DNA from: Candidatus Margulisiibacteriota bacterium
GTDB taxonomy: Bacteria > Margulisbacteria > WOR-1 > O2-12-FULL-45-9
Reading direction: 5' to 3'
DNA length: 9,619 nt
Assembly: GCA_028714935.1 (NCBI GenBank)
Contig: JAQTLJ010000034.1
Location: forward strand, 1-9,619
Shown here piece by piece: positions 6,843 through 9,619 of this stretch. Within the stretch, counting starts at the first letter, position 1; each line of letters begins with the position of its first letter. Under the pieces are notes generated by a model. That model searched no databases. It saw nothing but the letters and a program-made list of their open reading frames with translations, and was not told where the DNA came from. The position numbers and the translations under genes are program-made.

Positions 6843-7300
6843 CAGTTTTCTCGTTCCTCGTTCTCTTTTTCCGACTCAAAGGTCCCTTTACGTAAAGGAT
6901 AGACCCCCTCCGGCCAGTCGTCCGGCAGGAGCAGTGTTTGCAGGTTCGGGTGGCCGATAAATTTTACGCCGAACATCTCGTGGATCTCGCGTTCGATCCA
7001 CTCCGCCGCCGGCATAAAATCGGAAAAAGTCGGCATTTCGAGCTCCGGTTTTCTTACCAGCACCCTGACCGTTAACATCAGATCATTGGCATCAAAAGCC
7101 ATGTGGTAAAGGATTTCGATCCCCGGCCGGGTATCGACCCCGGTCGCGATCGAGAACCTTGCACCCAGGTCCCGGAACAGATAGCAGACCAACTCCCGCG
7201 CCTCTTCCTTTTCCACTGCTATATAAACGCGTTTGGCTGACTTCTCCATGATCCCGATCTTATCGACAAATCTGTTCCTGATCTGTTCTAATATGTTCAT
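6842..7300 (-). CDS. NuoC/EchD/MbhK-type 30-kDa hydrogenase subunit
   Basis: A 152-residue soluble subunit of the complex I 30-kDa family. The diagnostic block is EWIEREIHEMFGVKFIGHP (100-118), corresponding to the WxEREvyDlfGi.f.GHP signature, followed by LLLPDDWPEG and YPLRK. It is a structural bridge in the peripheral arm, contacting the NuoB- and NuoD-like subunits, and has no cofactor. It stands alone rather than being fused to the large subunit as in HycE/HyfG. The start ATG overlaps the NuoB-like stop by 4 bases, with GGGAAAG upstream. The extreme C-terminus (FESEKENEEREN) is highly charged and is partly encoded by a heptamer repeat, so it is probably a low-constraint tail. Confidence 0.94.
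   Translation of the reverse strand: MNILEQIRNRFVDKIGIMEKSAKRVYIAVEKEEARELVCYLFRDLGARFSIATGVDTRPGIEILYHMAFDANDLMLTVRVLVRKPELEMPTFSDFMPAAEWIEREIHEMFGVKFIGHPNLQTLLLPDDWPEGVYPLRKGTFESEKENEEREN
6850..6863. repeat. Heptameric tandem repeat (CTCGTTC, two perfect copies) at the NuoC-like/large-subunit junction
   Basis: Plus-strand CTCGTTC occurs at 6850-6856 and 6857-6863. On the coding strand the units read GAACGAG and supply the purine-rich GAGG/GAG sequence just upstream of the large-subunit ATG at 6842, while also encoding the end of the NuoC-like protein. The unit differs from the repeat inside hypA by only a couple of bases. Confidence 0.7.
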
Positions 7301-7719
7301 TTTATCTTTCCCAGCAATTTTACCACGGCATCGATCATCGCTTCCGGCTTGGGCGGGCAGCCCGGCAGGTAGATGTCGACCGGGATGATCTCGTCGATCG
7401 GCTTGACATAATTATAGCTGTCACGGAACATGTGTGCTGAGCAGGCGCAGGAGCCGATCGCGATCACGACTTTCGGGTTCGGCACCTGATCGTACAAATT
7501 TTTCAGCCTGGGCGCCGTCTGCCGGTTGGCCACGCCGGTGACCAGCAGAACATCCGCATGCCGCGGCGAGCCAACCAGGACAATGCCAAAGCGTTCGACG
7601 TCAAATTTGGGCGTCAAAAGATCAAGGATCTCGATGTCGCAATTGTTGCAGGCCGACGCCCCCGCGTGATAGACCCAGAGCGACTTTTTTAGTCCCCAAG
7701 TAAATATTTTTTTCAGCAT
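7297..7719 (-). CDS. NuoB/HycG/EchC/MbhJ-type small hydrogenase subunit, [4Fe-4S] proximal cluster
   Basis: A 140-residue small subunit carrying the single 4Fe-4S cluster that hands electrons to the Ni-Fe site. The ligands are Cys24 and Cys27 in ACNNCDIEI, Cys91 (or Cys93) in IGSCACS, and Cys121 in LPGCPPKPEA. The compact size without a long C-terminal FeS domain is typical of group 4 enzymes. The more common SCNGCDIE is ACNNCDIE here. The frame is open to a TTG at 7731 that would overlap the NuoH-like gene by 11 bases. The ATG at 7719 starts one base after that gene's stop and gives the MLKK-type N-terminus usual in the family, so it is preferred. It overlaps the NuoC-like gene by 4 bases (ATGA). 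Confidence 0.95.
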   Translation of the reverse strand: MLKKIFTWGLKKSLWVYHAGASACNNCDIEILDLLTPKFDVERFGIVLVGSPRHADVLLVTGVANRQTAPRLKNLYDQVPNPKVVIAIGSCACSAHMFRDSYNYVKPIDEIIPVDIYLPGCPPKPEAMIDAVVKLLGKIK

Positions 7720-7720
7720 A

Positions 7721-8659
7721 TTACCATCCAACCATTGCCAGGATAAACCCGATAGCTGCCAGTGCGGTCACCGGCCCCCAGAAAAAGCGGACCGCCTGGT
7801 CGGTTCGCAGCCGCGGGTTAGTGTTTTTGATCAATATGATCAGGGTCAAAATAATAACATATTTGATAATGAACCATGCTATCCCGCCCCAGAACGAAAG
7901 GTCGATCCCCCCCATGAAAAGGGTGATCAATAACACCGGCAATATAAAATACATCATTGCCCGCGATAATTTATAGACCGCCAATGCCGGACCGGAGTAT
8001 TCAAGCAGCGCCCCGGCCGCGATCTCTTGTTCAGCTTCCGGGATATCAAACGGCACCACCCCCAGTTTAGCCTGGACAACGATTAAAGCGACCAGAAAAG
8101 CGATCAAGCCCGAACAACTCTGGATCATCATCCCGTTAGCCAGCTGATAGCCGAGAATATTGCCAAACATGATCGATCCGGTCCTCAGGACAACTGTAAA
8201 AACCGCCAGGATGAACGGCAGCTCATATGCCAGGATCAATTTCATCTCCCGGCTGGCCCCGATGGCGGACAGCGGGTTACGCGAAGCTGAGCCGCCAAAA
8301 ATGATCGCCAGTGACGGCAAGGTTAGAAGATAAAGAACAACTATCAGGTCCCCGATAAAAGTCACTCCGTGTGAAAAATTTACCATCCAGATGATCGTTG
8401 AAACCAGAGTCGCTCCCGCCAAGCCGATCAGTGGCGCCCCCAAAAAGACGGCCTTTGCTGCCCCTTCCGGGACGATCGTCTCTTTCCCGAGGAGCTTTGC
8501 CAGGTCAGCAAACGGCTGGAACCAGGGCGGCCCTTGCCGGTACTGCACCCGCGCCGTTACCTTCCTGTCCACCCAAGTCGCCAGCAAACCGACCACTGCC
8601 GTGAACAGAAATCCCGGCATTATTATAAACGCAAACATTAATCTTAATAAATCAAACAT
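7721..8659 (-). CDS. NuoH/HyfC/EchB/MbhM-type membrane anchor subunit
   Basis: A 312-residue integral membrane protein with about eight predicted helices, normal for the complex I subunit 1 family. Signature segments: WVDRKVTARVQYRQGPP (29-45), followed by FADLAKLLGKE (50-60); GASREMKLILAYELPF (134-149), with Glu138 and Glu146; and VPFDIPEAEQEIAAG (202-216), the acidic loop facing the peripheral arm. It links the hydrogenase arm to the membrane and forms the first part of the ion path. It is separated from the TPR gene by 18 bases consisting almost wholly of a heptamer repeat, which provides AGGG-type ribosome binding sequence about 8 bases before the ATG. Its stop lies one base before the preferred start of the NuoB-like gene. 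Confidence 0.95.
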   Translation of the reverse strand: MFDLLRLMFAFIIMPGFLFTAVVGLLATWVDRKVTARVQYRQGPPWFQPFADLAKLLGKETIVPEGAAKAVFLGAPLIGLAGATLVSTIIWMVNFSHGVTFIGDLIVVLYLLTLPSLAIIFGGSASRNPLSAIGASREMKLILAYELPFILAVFTVVLRTGSIMFGNILGYQLANGMMIQSCSGLIAFLVALIVVQAKLGVVPFDIPEAEQEIAAGALLEYSGPALAVYKLSRAMMYFILPVLLITLFMGGIDLSFWGGIAWFIIKYVIILTLIILIKNTNPRLRTDQAVRFFWGPVTALAAIGFILAMVGW

Positions 8660-8660
8660 T

Positions 8661-8681
8661 TCCCTAATCCCTATCCCCTAA
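8661..8681. repeat. Heptameric tandem repeat (three units) spanning the TPR stop and the ribosome binding site of the NuoH-like gene
   Basis: Three successive 7-base units on the plus strand, TCCCTAA (8661-8667), TCCCTAT (8668-8674) and CCCCTAA (8675-8681). On the coding strand they read TTAGGGG, ATAGGGA and TTAGGGA. They contain the TAG stop of the TPR gene and put AGGG cores at 7-base steps in front of the ATG at 8659, the middle one being about 8 bases away. Confidence 0.7.
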
Positions 8682-9355
8682 AAAAACCTGCTTTTCAGAT
8701 CCTCCAGCATCAGCAAATTCTTTTTCGATCTTTCATCCGCCGGATCGATCTCAACCGCTTTTTTAAAGGCGTTGATCGCCTTATCAACATCGCCCTTATT
8801 ATAATAGGCTTTCCCCAGGTTATAATAAGCGGCAGCGCTGGCCGGCACTTCTTTTAAAAATTTCTCGAACTCATCGATCGCTTCGCCGAACTTGCCCAGC
8901 CGCGAATAGGCAACGCCCATATGATAACGGGAAATGACGACGTGCGGCTCCTTATCCAGCACCTGTTTAAAGTACTCGATCGCCTCTTTCAGCTTGCCGC
9001 TGTAATAGTAAGACAGGCCAAGCCAGTAACGGGCAATATGGAAATTCGGATTGATCTTGACCGACTGGTCAAAAGCCTTGATCGAATCCTCAAGCCGGCC
9101 GCGTCGATATAATGAAACCCCTAATTCATAATAGGCATCCGCATATTTGGGATGATGCTTGACCGCCTGTTCAAATTCATTGATCGACTCATCCAGCATC
9201 GTTAAGCGGTAATAAATGCTACCTAGACTTTTATGCGCAACGGCATTTTCCGGATCGATCTTCAACGCCTCCTTGTATTCATTGACCGCATCGCGCAGCT
9301 TGCCTTCGCGCAGCAGCGAGCAAGCTTTATCCATATGTTCTTCAACTCTTCCCAT
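8678..9355 (-). CDS. Tetratricopeptide repeat (TPR) protein within the hydrogenase operon
   Basis: A 225-residue protein made of six 34-residue TPR units (about 4-37, 38-71, 72-105, 106-139, 140-173, 174-207) and a capping helix to the C-terminus. Each unit shows the pattern of Leu/Gly/Tyr in helix A, Ala-Ile/Phe in helix B and a closing (I/V)(D/N)P-type turn, for example LKIDPENA and VEIDPADE. There is no signal peptide or membrane helix, so it should be cytoplasmic. TPR arrays bind protein partners and have no catalytic role. The gene sits 3 bases after the upstream ferredoxin gene, with a strong SD (GGGAGGAGG) 9 bases before the ATG, and before the NuoH-like gene. That placement suggests an assembly factor or docking platform for the hydrogenase or its electron donor. 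This function is inference only; no known hydrogenase subunit of this kind is recalled. Confidence 0.93.
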   Translation of the reverse strand: MGRVEEHMDKACSLLREGKLRDAVNEYKEALKIDPENAVAHKSLGSIYYRLTMLDESINEFEQAVKHHPKYADAYYELGVSLYRRGRLEDSIKAFDQSVKINPNFHIARYWLGLSYYYSGKLKEAIEYFKQVLDKEPHVVISRYHMGVAYSRLGKFGEAIDEFEKFLKEVPASAAAYYNLGKAYYNKGDVDKAINAFKKAVEIDPADERSKKNLLMLEDLKSRFF

Positions 9356-9358
9356 AAA

Positions 9359-9619
9359 CTATCGCCTCCTCCCGATAAAATTTGACAGTATCCTGACAGA
9401 AACCAGGTTCTTTTTTTCGTCCGCGATCTGTTCGTCCACTTCGGCAAAGGAAAGCGCACCCGAAGTACAGGTCGCAACGCAGCGCGGGATTTCCCCTTCG
9501 GCCAGCCGGTCAAGGCAGAGGTCGCACTTGGGCGTAACATGTTTGGCCAGGTCGCTCTGGATCACGCCGAACGGACAGGCTACTGTGCAGGAACGGCAGC
9601 CGACGCATTTATAGTTGCT
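9359..9619 (-). CDS. HycB/HyfA/CooF-type 4Fe-4S electron-transfer protein, N-terminus cut by window edge
   Basis: The frame is open from the right edge and gives 86 residues before a TAG at 9361-9359; the true start lies outside the window. The first visible residues are YKCVGCRSCTVACPFGVI, a complete C-x2-C-x2-C-x3-CP cluster motif, followed by KCDLCLDRLAEGEIPRCVATC, the second half of the paired-cluster arrangement typical of HycB, HydN, CooF and DMSO-reductase-like FeS subunits. These proteins have four 4Fe-4S clusters and shuttle electrons between a partner oxidoreductase and the hydrogenase. An internal GTG at 9565 could be mistaken for a start but would split the cluster motif. It is the earliest operon gene seen, and its presence besides the NuoI-like protein suggests a dedicated donor encoded upstream. 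Confidence 0.9.
   Translation of the reverse strand, partial: SNYKCVGCRSCTVACPFGVIQSDLAKHVTPKCDLCLDRLAEGEIPRCVATCTSGALSFAEVDEQIADEKKNLVSVRILSNFIGRRR

Noticed and set aside
9262..9540. Minus-strand 92-residue frame over the ferredoxin/TPR junction
   Set aside because: Out-of-frame shadow of two clearly identified genes.
1..9619. Exact cyanobacterial HIP1 octamers (GCGATCGC)
   Set aside because: All CGATCG sites were checked and none has both flanking bases right, so HIP1 itself is not claimed.
1..9619. CRISPR arrays, tRNA or rRNA genes, insertion sequences
   Set aside because: No spaced direct repeats, RNA-like folds or transposase frames were seen; coding genes fill almost the whole window.

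Overview
The window is a tightly packed stretch of bacterial DNA in which every supported gene lies on the minus strand, so transcription runs from high to low coordinates. Twelve genes, from a ferredoxin gene cut by the right edge to hypA at about 741, read as one operon. They encode a group 4 (membrane-bound, energy-converting) [NiFe] hydrogenase that is unusually complete in its complex-I-like membrane arm. A thirteenth gene, a Na+/phosphate cotransporter running off the left edge, follows and seems to have its own promoter.

Layout in transcription order: a HycB/HyfA/CooF-type 4Fe-4S protein (9619-9359, N-terminus missing); a six-repeat TPR protein (9355-8678); a NuoH-type membrane anchor (8659-7721); a NuoB-type small hydrogenase subunit (7719-7297); a NuoC-type 30-kDa subunit (7300-6842); the [NiFe] large subunit with both nickel-binding CxxC motifs (6842-5664); a 593-residue NuoL/MrpA-type antiporter subunit with the C-terminal lateral-helix region (5667-3886); a five-helix NuoJ/MbhD-E-type subunit (3879-3418); a NuoK/MrpC-type subunit (3421-3137); a 488-residue NuoN/MrpD-type antiporter subunit (3140-1674); a NuoI-type two-cluster ferredoxin with an extra four-Cys tail (1673-1074); and hypA, the nickel-insertion factor (1067-741). 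Most junctions are 1-4 base overlaps or nearly abutting, which points to translational coupling and a single complex.

Likely working: electrons from a low-potential donor, probably reduced ferredoxin or an oxidoreductase encoded beyond 9619, enter through the FeS subunits. They pass the NuoB-like subunit to the Ni-Fe site, where protons are reduced to H2 (or the reverse). The NuoH/L/J/K/N-like membrane proteins would couple this to H+ or Na+ translocation. The set lacks MrpB, E, F and G, so it is intermediate between Mbh (Mrp-type) and Hyf/complex-I-type enzymes.

Organism: an anaerobic or fermentative bacterium with roughly 50% GC, SD-type ribosome binding sites and a sigma-70-like promoter. 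The DNA is strikingly rich in GATC (about 130 copies by hand count against about 38 expected) and carries heptameric tandem repeats at gene junctions. Both recall cyanobacterial genome habits (HIP1, STRR repeats). Together with the hybrid hydrogenase they make a lineage near Cyanobacteria, such as Saganbacteria/WOR-1 or Margulisbacteria, a plausible but unproven guess. No RNA gene, mobile element, CRISPR array or convincing terminator was seen, and no stretch over 300 bases lacks a gene.
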